IMG/VR virus record: IMGVR_UViG_3300020391_000015
Location: 1-28,970 of that record
DNA: 28,970 nt
Origin: a virus
Reading direction: 5' to 3' (one strand)
The position numbers and the translations under genes are program-made. Below are positions 7,517 through 14,614 of the stretch, piece by piece; the first letter of the stretch is position 1; every line of letters begins with the position of its first letter. The notes beneath the pieces are model-generated. The model was not told the origin of the DNA and did not search any database. It worked only from the letters and a program-made list of their open reading frames with translations.

Positions 7517-9100
7517 TCACTTTATAATCCAATTAAATTGGTTGTAAATTCTTTTTGCTTCGTCTATTTTATCAAATGATTCTTTTTCTTTGTATCCAAT
7601 CTGTCCTTTTATTTGTGTGTTCATAGTAGTTCTGGATGTAATAATTGCATTCGCAAAAGCTTTCTGATAGTTCAAATCTCTTGCGCTGTTTTGTATTGCA
7701 GTGTCTCTCACCCAACAAGCAATCGCTAATGCCATTATCAAATCATCATGATAACCTTTCATTGCTTGTGGTCTACCATTCCTCCAAATAAAGGTTTTCA
7801 TCTCATTAATGGTGCGAGACGAATATACCGTAATTAGTTTATTTCTGATAAACTCTTCTAATTTCGCTACTATAAGAGGTCGAGTCTTAGAAGACGTTGT
7901 AAAACCGGGCACTGCAGAGTTTCTATATTCAGCTTGGTGTTGCTCAATATATTCGTGTGTTGACTTAATAGAGTGATACAAGTTTGGATATCCAGCATCT
8001 AATAATTTATCTAACACTGAATAACCAACATTGTTGTTTTCAACAACAAGCATCGCATTACCAAACTCTCTACCAACTTGATTTAATATATTTGCATACA
8101 TATCGAGTGTTGGCTTGCCTTGATATTCGCCAACAACTTGCAAAGTTTCTAATTTTATCATATGAAAAGTTGAATAATCAGCACCATCACCACGAGCTAC
8201 ATCAGCGACCATAAGATAATTACAGCTTGGATCATACTCTTCCCAAATCCAAAAGTTTCTATCAAAACCAGTTCTATACTTTGGTTCACATACATTGCTA
8301 AGCAACCACTCCATACAATCTGGATCAATCACAGTCTCCCCAGATGTGTTGAAATTACATTCTAATTCTTGGGCAATCTGTCGTTTAGACATATTTTTAG
8401 TTTCTTTCTTGTACCATTCTTCATCTCTATCAGGATGAACGTCCCATGGTAGTGTTGTAAGGTTAAAATTATTTGCCCCACTCTCAGCATCAACACAATT
8501 TTTATGAAACCAATTACCAACACCGTTGGGTGTAGACAGAGCAATACATCGCCCACCGGTTGACAGTGTAGGATACAGACCAGTCCACAATTCTTCCAAG
8601 CCCTCAATGTGTGCTGCCTCATCAAGAACAAGCAATGACAATGCCTCAGAACGACCTGCATCTCCAGATGTTGAGGCAGCCTTAATAGAAGAGGCATTTG
8701 ATAACTCAAATGATGTGCGGTTGTCAACAGAAATAGTGGCTATACGAATCCACTCTGGCAAATTCTTCATAATGCTTTTAACCTTTTTAACAAGATTACC
8801 AGCAGTTGCAAACTTAGTTGCCATAACAAGGATTGACTTATCTTTATGAAAAAGCATAAGCCAAGAAATATATCCGGCTGTAATAGTTGAAATACCCAAC
8901 TGTCTTGCTTTTAAAATAATATTAAAACGATAATCGTTAAAATCATTTAATAGTGTATCTTGAAAGTCATATGTATCAAAAAGGATTAGCCCGTGCATCG
9001 GATGTGATATACGGGCATAATTTTTCAAGAAGTATGCAGGGTCTTTACCGCACTTTAATATTTCTTGAAACTTTTGTTTTTTGGTAAGTTCAAAACTCAT
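7517..9100 (-). CDS. terL: Terminase large subunit (T4 gp17-like)
   Basis: A 527-residue packaging motor. The ATPase domain has Walker A KARQLGIST (64-72), Walker B LLVLDEAAH (156-164) and coupling motif ALSTP (187-191). The nuclease domain of RNase H fold has VADVARGDG with Asp300, VVENNNVG with Glu354 and HDDLIMALA with Asp452/453, so all three acidic ligands are present. The protein binds the portal, pumps DNA into the head and cuts concatemers. Its ATG overlaps the stop of the upstream leader-protein gene in an ATGA arrangement, which implies coupled translation. The length is slightly shorter than T4 gp17. No intein or frameshift is seen. Confidence 0.96.
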   Translation of the reverse strand: MSFELTKKQKFQEILKCGKDPAYFLKNYARISHPMHGLILFDTYDFQDTLLNDFNDYRFNIILKARQLGISTITAGYISWLMLFHKDKSILVMATKFATAGNLVKKVKSIMKNLPEWIRIATISVDNRTSFELSNASSIKAASTSGDAGRSEALSLLVLDEAAHIEGLEELWTGLYPTLSTGGRCIALSTPNGVGNWFHKNCVDAESGANNFNLTTLPWDVHPDRDEEWYKKETKNMSKRQIAQELECNFNTSGETVIDPDCMEWLLSNVCEPKYRTGFDRNFWIWEEYDPSCNYLMVADVARGDGADYSTFHMIKLETLQVVGEYQGKPTLDMYANILNQVGREFGNAMLVVENNNVGYSVLDKLLDAGYPNLYHSIKSTHEYIEQHQAEYRNSAVPGFTTSSKTRPLIVAKLEEFIRNKLITVYSSRTINEMKTFIWRNGRPQAMKGYHDDLIMALAIACWVRDTAIQNSARDLNYQKAFANAIITSRTTMNTQIKGQIGYKEKESFDKIDEAKRIYNQFNWIIK

Positions 9101-9543
9101 ACATCCCTAATCATTGTACGAATCATTTCTTGTAGTGCAGACAAATCAAAATCTTCTCTAACAGGACCAAGTGTGATTGGAGACCTTCCATCGTCACTTG
9201 GATCGCCATATAATGAGGGTGGCTCAGGTTCATCATCTTGCATTTCTACACCCGGTAGTCTAGAGAAAACAGATTGAAATAACTCTGCCACATCGTCTGG
9301 GTCCATACCCTGAACCAAATTAGCTATCTTATCCTGTATTGAATCAGATCGTTTTTGCATTGATGCTGTTTGTCCATCATTTCGATCTCTGGGCATTTCA
9401 AGCTCTCTACGACGCCTATACTCATCGTCACCAATCATTCGCCTAATAAGCTCTTCAGCCTCTTCACTATACTCAGTAATATTTTCTTCTTTCATATATT
9501 CTTCTAGAATAATTTTACGAAGTTGCTTTTTAGTAATCTGCAT
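9097..9543 (-). CDS. Leader-bearing hypothetical protein directly upstream of terminase
   Basis: A 148-residue acidic protein. The start is ATG 9541-9543, with AAGGAG upstream; longer in-frame starts lie inside the previous gene and lack the motif. It begins MQITKKQLRKIILEEYMKEE, one of six copies of the leader described in the findings, here with I-L-E as the putative protease site. The remainder is charged (EEAEELIRRMIGDDEYRRRRE, 26-46), then helical, and the C-terminus LQEMIRTMIRDV is amphipathic. It overlaps terL by four bases. A small terminase subunit could lie here, but no DNA-binding helix-turn-helix is evident and the leader argues for a virion-associated role. Confidence 0.65.
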   Translation of the reverse strand: MQITKKQLRKIILEEYMKEENITEYSEEAEELIRRMIGDDEYRRRRELEMPRDRNDGQTASMQKRSDSIQDKIANLVQGMDPDDVAELFQSVFSRLPGVEMQDDEPEPPSLYGDPSDDGRSPITLGPVREDFDLSALQEMIRTMIRDV

Positions 9544-9547
9544 TATC

Positions 9548-10090
9548 TTACTCCTTCTTTCTGGTGTCATTGGATGGGCGCTTCCCGCCATCACCAGTCC
9601 AGCCACCTTGGGACATAAAGTCTTGCCAGTAGGCATCAGGTGCTTTTGAGGCATCTTCATTATTCATTGATTCATCTAAGCCACCTACAGTAAACTGTTG
9701 TACTGCTGTCAAAAATGTACGCACGTTGGACACATTCTCAACTCTAATATCTGGTTCTTCGACTTCGGTAAGTGTTACAGAACTACCTGTAATTTTACGA
9801 TATTCCTTCTTAAGAAACTTGACAACCTCAGACATAATCCCTGTGATGTCGTCTTCAAAACCGTTTTCGTGAACTTTCTTTAAATGTACTTCCGACATGT
9901 ATGTAAGGTGCATAATGTTGCCTGCAAACCTAACATTAAAGCCATCAATAATGCGTCTATCTAAAATAGGATCGCCAGCCTCACGCTGCAAGCCTGCCTC
10001 AATGGGTTCGTTGTTTTCATCAAGAGCGCCGTCATAAACATTAGCTGCTGCTTGGGAAAGTCCTTGTACTATTTCGTATACTGTTGCCAT
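9548..10090 (-). CDS. Hypothetical protein, probable head/neck-cluster member
   Basis: A 180-residue protein starting MATVYEIVQGLSQAAANVYD with an AAGGATAAT ribosome site. The N-terminal half mixes helix and strand (DPILDRRIIDGFNVRFAGNIM, 40-60), the middle is a charged helix (about 88-97), and the C-terminus is a hydrophilic tail (GGKRPSNDTRKKE). No enzymatic or membrane motif is visible. It lies two genes before the terminase in the late unit, starts one base after the zinc-ribbon gene and ends five bases before the next. A structural role such as neck or head completion is possible, but nothing in the sequence proves it. Confidence 0.6.
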   Translation of the reverse strand: MATVYEIVQGLSQAAANVYDGALDENNEPIEAGLQREAGDPILDRRIIDGFNVRFAGNIMHLTYMSEVHLKKVHENGFEDDITGIMSEVVKFLKKEYRKITGSSVTLTEVEEPDIRVENVSNVRTFLTAVQQFTVGGLDESMNNEDASKAPDAYWQDFMSQGGWTGDGGKRPSNDTRKKE

Positions 10091-10091
10091 T

Positions 10092-10484
10092 TTAATTATC
10101 CTTTTTTAAATTTGGTCTCCAACCATTTTTCCAACGCTCTTCTCTATCTTCGACATATTTTATGTAGCAATTATTACAACACTCAAATTTGACTAAACAG
10201 ACATCATCCATCGAAGTCTTTGGAAACTTTCCACAGACAGGACAATTTTTACGCGGTTCTTTATTAAGTAGTTTTTTGCTTACCTTTATACCATTTACAT
10301 CAATTTTATCTTCCCATTCAGAATTTTTGGATGTCTTAGCGTAAAATTCTTTCATTTGTTGAAGATATTCTTTTTCCTTATCTTCATCCCAAAATGCTTT
10401 GGGATTTGCGATTGCATCATCGCCATACTTTTCTTTTATGGCTTTCTCAATAGCAGCGATTTGATTAAGATTTTTATTCTTCAT
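10092..10484 (-). CDS. Small zinc-ribbon-like protein of unknown function
   Basis: A 130-residue protein starting MKNKNLNQIAAIEKAIKEKYG. The start is ATG 10482-10484, with AAGG just upstream, inside the end of the preceding lysis-type gene (11-base overlap). Residues 30-75 are charged helix (FWDEDKEKEYLQQMKEFYAK). The C-terminal half has two cysteine pairs, CPVC (81-84) and CNNC (103-106), with further Cys at 96 and 102, the pattern of a zinc ribbon. It ends ERWKNGWRPNLKK. Such modules bind nucleic acid or protein partners, but the target here is unknown. The position just before terminase-cluster genes could suggest a packaging or late-transcription link, which is inference. Confidence 0.65.
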   Translation of the reverse strand: MKNKNLNQIAAIEKAIKEKYGDDAIANPKAFWDEDKEKEYLQQMKEFYAKTSKNSEWEDKIDVNGIKVSKKLLNKEPRKNCPVCGKFPKTSMDDVCLVKFECCNNCYIKYVEDREERWKNGWRPNLKKDN

Positions 10485-10896
10485 TAAATACCTTATAAGC
10501 ACCGTATGCACTCGCAGTGCCAACAGCGACACCTCCAGCAAACCACCACCATTTATATTTTGGTGCTGTTTTCTCTAGAGAGTTTACAAGTGCTTTTATT
10601 TCCTTGTCTTTCTCCATTATAAACAAGTCGTATTCTTTTGTTAAAGCATTGTGTTCTATTTTTAAATTCTCTAATTTAAATTCGTATTCTTCTCTTAACA
10701 CTTTGAGTTCATACTCTGTTTTTATCTCGCAAGAGTATAATGCTATATCATAACTTGACAATACCTTTGCCATCGCATTTTCATCAAACAAGACACCGGC
10801 AAAAGGTGCTGGTGCTTTGTATTCCAACACTGTGAACTTTGCGGGCTCGGTAGCATTAGCAGCCATCGTCAACAATAGTAATAATTTAAGGAACAT
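10474..10896 (-). CDS. Exported coiled-coil protein with C-terminal membrane anchor (putative spanin-type lysis protein)
   Basis: A 140-residue protein with a hydrophobic signal peptide MFLKLLLLLTMAANA followed by TEPAKF, fitting a signal peptidase I site. A coiled coil covers about residues 58-110, and KYKWWWFAGGVAVGTASAYGA (113-133) is a membrane helix. There is no lipobox Cys, so it is not a classical outer-membrane spanin lipoprotein. ATG 10894-10896 is chosen; the upstream TTG would hide the signal peptide. It overlaps the i-spanin-like gene by 11 bases, an arrangement common for lysis genes. Together with the preceding two genes it makes a holin/spanin-like cassette. A periplasmic disruption role is inferred. 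Confidence 0.6.
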   Translation of the reverse strand: MFLKLLLLLTMAANATEPAKFTVLEYKAPAPFAGVLFDENAMAKVLSSYDIALYSCEIKTEYELKVLREEYEFKLENLKIEHNALTKEYDLFIMEKDKEIKALVNSLEKTAPKYKWWWFAGGVAVGTASAYGAYKVFNEE

Positions 10897-11269
10897 ATTC
10901 GATACCAAACTTAGATTCTATATCTTTAATTAGTTCTTCTCTATCACTATTAAACTTATTCCTGTATTTGCCAGCTTTGTCTTGTCTTAGTTCGTCTATC
11001 ATATCAAGAGCATCTTCGTAATCTTTTTCTATTTCGGCGATTGATTCAAGATGACTTTCCATAAGCAATTGCTTTTCTTTAATCTCTTGCTTGTGTATTT
11101 CTTTAAGACCTTCAATTTGTGATTGTGCAGATTCTATTTGTGTCTTATATGTTTTCTGCATTAGATTGTAGTCATACCTCGTCTTAGCGACAACTACGAT
11201 TGCTAATACAACTATTAGTATTTCTTTCCAGTGTGATATAACAAACTCTAAAATTTGTTTTCTAATCAT
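10886..11269 (-). CDS. i-spanin (Rz)-like protein: N-terminal membrane helix plus coiled coil
   Basis: A 127-residue protein starting MIRKQILEF. ATG 11267-11269 has a GAGG site and overlaps the holin-like gene by 8 bases. Residues about 15-29 (KEILIVVLAIVVVAK) form one membrane helix with a basic cytoplasmic side, and residues 33-110 form a long Gln/Glu/Lys-rich coiled coil that would lie in the periplasm. This is the topology of phage inner-membrane spanins (Rz-like), which act with an outer-membrane partner in the last step of lysis. No sequence motif defines the family, so the call rests on topology and neighbours. Confidence 0.6.
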   Translation of the reverse strand: MIRKQILEFVISHWKEILIVVLAIVVVAKTRYDYNLMQKTYKTQIESAQSQIEGLKEIHKQEIKEKQLLMESHLESIAEIEKDYEDALDMIDELRQDKAGKYRNKFNSDREELIKDIESKFGIEYVP

Positions 11270-11459
11270 TGTAACCTCGCAATCTAGAGATGCCATCAAT
11301 AATGGTTTGGCCCCCGATATAGATTGCTGAAATAATCACCCAGTCTTCGCTAGTAACATGTCCTGCTAGTGTTAAGCCAGTTGCTGCCAGCCAAACCATT
11401 AATTTACGTGATGTAAGCTTGGCTAACCAAGTGTCTAAAAATGCTTGTGCTTTTACCAT
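11262..11459 (-). CDS. Putative holin
   Basis: A 65-residue protein with two hydrophobic segments, about 19-33 (KLMVWLAATGLTLAG) and 40-56 (WVIISAIYIGGQTIIDG), and a charged C-terminus. Small two-helix proteins of this form, directly ahead of overlapping spanin-like genes, are typical holins, which permeabilise the inner membrane at lysis time. The SRKLMVWLAATG start of the first helix and YIGGQ in the second resemble small phage holins. It has a strong AGAGG site and lies between a leader protein and the i-spanin-like gene. No endolysin gene is recognised nearby, so lysis genes are incomplete within this window. Confidence 0.6.
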   Translation of the reverse strand: MVKAQAFLDTWLAKLTSRKLMVWLAATGLTLAGHVTSEDWVIISAIYIGGQTIIDGISRLRGYND

Positions 11460-11468
11460 ATTATACCT

Positions 11469-12074
11469 CTATACAGTTTCAGTAGTTTCGCTTGGAGGTG
11501 TGGGGCTGGTAGTCGTGGTGATATCTGCTGAGTCTGGCAATTGACCTTTTATTGTTTCTGCCATTTTATTAACTGCTGCAGCTAAACCACCCATTGCAAG
11601 GGCAGATATAATTGCTGGTTGTTCAGCCATCTTTTTCATAACATTAAATAACAACTCAACATTTTCAGGTGTTAATTGTTCAAGTCCTTCTTCAAGTTTG
11701 CTCTCATTGGCATCACCAACATTTGCATAAAGTGCAGCTAAATAATCTTTTACTGGGCCATCTGTGCAGCCAACTTTTGAATTGTCTTCTTTTTTGTAAA
11801 CGCACTTTCCTTTAGAGTAATAGCCTTCAGACAGTTGTTCACCCCTCATATAATTTAATACTGAACTAAGGTAATCTTGCGACTTAGTAATCTTGGATTC
11901 AACCCACTCTTCAAGGTTAGTGTCGTCTCCAATCATATCTTGTAGCATCAGTGCAAGTTCCGCTGTTCTGCCAAGTTGGCTGCGAGCCATTGAGCCTTCA
12001 CCATAACCACCTTCGTCAAGAGAATCAATTTCCTCTTGTATAATTTGTTTAAGTTCGGAGATAGTAATTTTCAT
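11469..12074 (-). CDS. Leader-bearing putative internal virion protein
   Basis: A 201-residue protein starting MKITISELKQIIQEEIDSL, a clear copy of the shared leader with I-Q-E as the putative protease site. Residues 24-78 contain a Gly/Ser turn followed by helices (MARSQLGRTAELALMLQDM). A Cys pair is at 91 and 103. Residues 154-168 (AIISALAMGGLAAAV) form a hydrophobic Ala/Gly-rich segment, and the C-terminus is a Thr/Pro/Ser-rich tail (SPTPPSETTETV). It has an AGGTGG site and lies between the 102-residue gene and the holin. Leader plus hydrophobic segment would suit a protein packed in the head and delivered to the membrane, which is inference. Confidence 0.65.
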   Translation of the reverse strand: MKITISELKQIIQEEIDSLDEGGYGEGSMARSQLGRTAELALMLQDMIGDDTNLEEWVESKITKSQDYLSSVLNYMRGEQLSEGYYSKGKCVYKKEDNSKVGCTDGPVKDYLAALYANVGDANESKLEEGLEQLTPENVELLFNVMKKMAEQPAIISALAMGGLAAAVNKMAETIKGQLPDSADITTTTSPTPPSETTETV

Positions 12075-12077
12075 TTT

Positions 12078-12386
12078 TTAAAATCCACCTATAGATGTCA
12101 TCTTTGCATTGATCGCAGGATCTGTTAATTTAAATTCAGCAAACGATGCTCTGATAGATTCTTCATCCGCATCTCCGCCATACCATTGAACAAACTTTTC
12201 AGTTGCGTTTAAGCCTTCAAGAAACTTACCACCAAGTCCTGCTTGCTTGCAGATGCCCTCAAAGATCTCTGCTACAGGAGAATCTTCCTCTTCAACCAAA
12301 ACCTCGACAACCTCTTCACTAACTTCTTCAGTAACCGTTGAGGTTTTTCTAACTAAGGTAGTCCATAAACTTTTTAACCAATTCAT
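12078..12386 (-). CDS. Small hypothetical protein with amphipathic N-terminus
   Basis: A 102-residue protein beginning MNWLKSLWTTLVRKTSTV, a Trp/Leu amphipathic helix that could touch a membrane. An acidic stretch (EEVSEEVVEVLVEEEDS, 20-36) follows, then a compact C-terminal region ending TSIGGF. Its start overlaps the stop of the preceding leader gene (ATGA), and it ends three bases before the next leader gene. It lacks the MKIT leader itself. No family is recognised. Its membership in this gene block suggests a virion or lysis-related role, but the sequence does not settle it. Confidence 0.55.
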   Translation of the reverse strand: MNWLKSLWTTLVRKTSTVTEEVSEEVVEVLVEEEDSPVAEIFEGICKQAGLGGKFLEGLNATEKFVQWYGGDADEESIRASFAEFKLTDPAINAKMTSIGGF

Positions 12387-12931
12387 TTTATTTCTCCTTC
12401 ATTCTTTAATGCTTGATGTATGGCCTGAATAACACCATCATTAAGGTGACTAAAAACGGGAGGGTCTTTTTTGGCATCCTCGGCTGCAGCGATAATTTTT
12501 TCTGCAAGCTTGTCTCTTGCTTGACCAACAGTTAATATGCCATAACCGGAGATCAAAATTTCACGCTCCATATCTTGTTCTTCTGTTACTCGTTTTCGTT
12601 TATTGTATAATTCTAATGCTTTCTCAGCATATAACTGCTGGTTTGATTCATGATCTTCCGCATTCATTCTAGCATAATCATCAGCTTGTTTCTCTGCTTC
12701 AGGGTTGTTCTTCAGCCATTCAAGTGCTTTTTGAACATCACTCTTTGGTTCTTTGGCGCGCATTGCGCGGACCTTTGCTTGATGTGCTTTTTTTTGTGCA
12801 GGTGTCCTGTTTCTTGCATCGCCGGAAAATCCAGAACCGCCTGAGCCATCAGGGTCTTTGGAGCGCTCATCTAATACTGACTCGAATTCTTCTTTAATAA
12901 TTTCTTTAAGTTGTTGTTTTGTGATTTTCAT
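12383..12931 (-). CDS. Leader-bearing putative internal virion protein
   Basis: A 182-residue protein. ATG 12929-12931, with AAGG seven bases upstream, is chosen because it starts the leader MKITKQQLKEIIKEEFESV; an earlier in-frame codon would add ten unrelated residues. After the leader comes a Gly/Ser/Asp-rich linker (GSGGSGFSG, about 30-38), then a basic helical region (KKAHQAKVRAMRAKE), and a charged helical C-terminus. It is the first gene after a 55-base gap with the ACTATTTA element and a 13-base palindrome, so it may head the late unit that runs through lysis genes to terminase and portal. The specific role is unknown. Confidence 0.65.
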   Translation of the reverse strand: MKITKQQLKEIIKEEFESVLDERSKDPDGSGGSGFSGDARNRTPAQKKAHQAKVRAMRAKEPKSDVQKALEWLKNNPEAEKQADDYARMNAEDHESNQQLYAEKALELYNKRKRVTEEQDMEREILISGYGILTVGQARDKLAEKIIAAAEDAKKDPPVFSHLNDGVIQAIHQALKNEGEIK

Positions 12932-12945
12932 AGTATAACCTTCTA

Positions 12946-12958
12946 TTAGTACTACTAA
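12946..12958. repeat. 13-base palindrome TTAGTA-C-TACTAA in leader of a late gene
   Basis: A perfect six-base inverted repeat with one central base lies between the ACTATTTA element and the ribosome binding site of the 182-residue leader gene. It could be an operator or only a weak hairpin. Its position is the only functional evidence. Confidence 0.35.
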
Positions 12959-12961
12959 CAC

Positions 12962-12969
12962 TAAATAGT
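12962..12969 (-). promoter_or_regulatory. Candidate late promoter element ACTATTTA
   Basis: On the minus strand ACTATTTA stands 30 bases before the ATG of the 182-residue leader gene. This matches the spacing (31 bases) at the 138-residue virion gene. The gap lies between genes 12987-13634 and 12383-12931. The promoter role is inferred from recurrence of the octamer in three gaps. Confidence 0.38.
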
Positions 12970-12986
12970 TTCATTTATAGTAAAAA

Positions 12987-13634
12987 CTAATTTTCAGATG
13001 TAGCCCATATTATATTTTTAAATTTCTCGGGCTGTAAACCATAGTAGTTAGTTTTCCACTCTGACTGCTCAAAAAAATCTAAATTAATCCAATCATCTCT
13101 AAACTGCCAAAGTTTCTCTGCCTCTTCATCCCATTTTTTACTTAAAACAAAAGATTCGATTTCTTGTTTTTTAGTTTGCACAGTATCATAATCAAACCCA
13201 TCCCACTCATAGTGAAAAACCTCGAAGACACGACCAGAACGATCTACAAAATCTATACTGACATCTATACCCCATTTTGGTTGCATGTTGATAATTTTCC
13301 AAAGCATTGGATTCGCGCCAGAGTATTTTATCAGTTGTTCACGAGCTTCGCCTGAGAACGACTTTCTTTCAAATAATTCACAGTGATTAAAATGTGCGCC
13401 ACTATTTTTATCCCACTTCATCCACGGCTTATGAATGACCCAATCTTGCCTTCGTAAGTTAATATTGTAATCTGAAACATTTGCATATGCTCGTTCGACT
13501 TCTGTCAGATGATAACCATTCTGATCAAACAAGCTAGCGCAGTTAGGATCTAATAATATATCAGGATCTATTATGGGTTTTGTCCAAAAACCATCTGTGT
13601 CAAACAAAGATTCTAGAACAACTATTTCGTTCAT
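12987..13634 (-). CDS. Hypothetical protein, Trp/Asp-rich
   Basis: A 215-residue soluble protein starting MNEIVVLESLFDTDGFWTKP. It is rich in aromatic and acidic residues, for example WVIHKPWMKWDKNSG (about 65-79) and WGIDVSIDFVDRSGRVFEVFHYEWD (120-144), an alternating pattern that looks like beta-strands. There is no membrane segment, no leader and no recognised catalytic motif. Its ribosome site is weak (AAGAA). It ends just before the gap with the candidate late promoter, so it is probably the last gene of the unit that starts at the 19.7 kb promoter. The function is unknown. Confidence 0.6.
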   Translation of the reverse strand: MNEIVVLESLFDTDGFWTKPIIDPDILLDPNCASLFDQNGYHLTEVERAYANVSDYNINLRRQDWVIHKPWMKWDKNSGAHFNHCELFERKSFSGEAREQLIKYSGANPMLWKIINMQPKWGIDVSIDFVDRSGRVFEVFHYEWDGFDYDTVQTKKQEIESFVLSKKWDEEAEKLWQFRDDWINLDFFEQSEWKTNYYGLQPEKFKNIIWATSEN

Positions 13635-13645
13635 TTCTTGTATTG

Positions 13646-13867
13646 CTAATCTATTTCCACAGGGGAATCTAAGATATCTCGTATTTGTGATATTAGTTCT
13701 GGACCACGATAGTGCGAAATTCTACCAGACTTCATAGCACTATCCAGTATATCTTTAATGGCATTAACTTTGTTCAAAGCTTCCATCCCTTCTGGTGTAA
13801 CACGCTCAGATACCGATGCAAGTTCTTCTTTGATGATCTTTTTAAGTTGATTTTTTGTAATCTTCAT
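13646..13867 (-). CDS. Short leader-bearing protein (73 residues)
   Basis: Starts MKITKNQLKKIIKEELASV, the cleanest copy of the shared leader, and continues only to residue 73 with a small helical domain (ALNKVNAIKDILDSAMKSG, 30-48) ending SPVEID. If the leader is cut after I-K-E, a mature protein of about 59 residues would remain. It has an AAGGAAC site. It is placed between the FtsZ-associated membrane protein and the Trp-rich hypothetical gene. It is the minimal leader protein in the set and a useful test case. The function of the mature part is unknown. Confidence 0.65.
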   Translation of the reverse strand: MKITKNQLKKIIKEELASVSERVTPEGMEALNKVNAIKDILDSAMKSGRISHYRGPELISQIRDILDSPVEID

Positions 13868-13881
13868 TGAGTAAGTTCCTT

Positions 13882-14604
13882 TTATATTTCAGGCGGGCGT
13901 TGGCCCGACGATTCGGATTGAGACATTTCTTTTAATTGTTCCATAAGAGACTCAAATACATGCGCCACACTTTCATCTAGTTCAACTGTAAGAGCAGCAG
14001 TGTCGTCGGCATCCTGTTTTTCTATTGCCAGAAGTAGCCGTTCGGTAATATCCTTGCAATCTTTATCATTGTGAACAGCATCGTTGACAATTTGCATCAA
14101 AGACTTAGCCTCTTGTTTTGACATATTCGTCTGGTCCACAATTTGACTAATGCTGTCGCGGATGCTATTTTGGGCTACTTGTAGGGGATCTTCTTTTTTA
14201 CTAAACATGTTAAAAACTCGCTTCATCCACTTTGGCATTGCAATTTTTGCTTTTATTGACGCCCACGCAAAAGCGCCGGCCAACATAAGAGGGATTGCAC
14301 TGGTAGACAAAAAGAAGGCCACTCCTGTTGCGGTAGTAGCATTTAACGCTGCAATGTTTAGTGCTGAATAGGCGGCCGTCGCAGAAACTGCTACTAAGGC
14401 ACCCCAAGGTCCGATTGCTTGAATTTTACCACTAACACCTTCGGGGCCTATTTGAAACTGGGAGCTAGCTTCTCTTAACATTTTTTGCCTCTGGGCATGC
14501 GTGCGGGCACTAGTTTCGTAAAATACCTCAACGCAATCTCTTGTGACCGTCTCGTTTAAAAAATAACGAGGGTCAATTCTTTTTATGTTTTTTCTGATCG
14601 GCAT
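13882..14604 (-). CDS. Membrane protein with second-type N-terminal leader, downstream of FtsZ-like gene
   Basis: A 240-residue protein beginning MPIRKNIKRIDPRYFLNETV, with L-N-E as a possible gp21-type cleavage site but a sequence different from the MKIT leader. Residues about 66-118 are strongly hydrophobic and Ala-rich, enough for two membrane helices (GALVAVSATAAYSALNIAAL; ATGVAFFLSTSAIPLMLAGAF). They are followed by a basic stretch MPKWMKRVFNMFSKK (123-137) and a long charged helical C-terminus. It starts ten bases after the FtsZ-like gene with an AGGAG site. It could anchor the FtsZ-like protein to the membrane or be an ejected virion protein. Both are inference. Confidence 0.6.
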   Translation of the reverse strand: MPIRKNIKRIDPRYFLNETVTRDCVEVFYETSARTHAQRQKMLREASSQFQIGPEGVSGKIQAIGPWGALVAVSATAAYSALNIAALNATTATGVAFFLSTSAIPLMLAGAFAWASIKAKIAMPKWMKRVFNMFSKKEDPLQVAQNSIRDSISQIVDQTNMSKQEAKSLMQIVNDAVHNDKDCKDITERLLLAIEKQDADDTAALTVELDESVAHVFESLMEQLKEMSQSESSGQRPPEI

Positions 14605-14614
14605 TTTAAATCTC

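Noticed and set aside
9097-9543. Small terminase subunit in the gene before terL
   Set aside because: Position would fit, but there is no visible DNA-binding motif and the protein carries the shared leader; left as a leader-bearing hypothetical protein.
13892-13910. CGGGC-GCCCG hairpin near the end of the 240-residue gene, considered as a terminator
   Set aside because: Stem of only five pairs and no T-run after it on the minus strand; the next gene starts within 30 bases.
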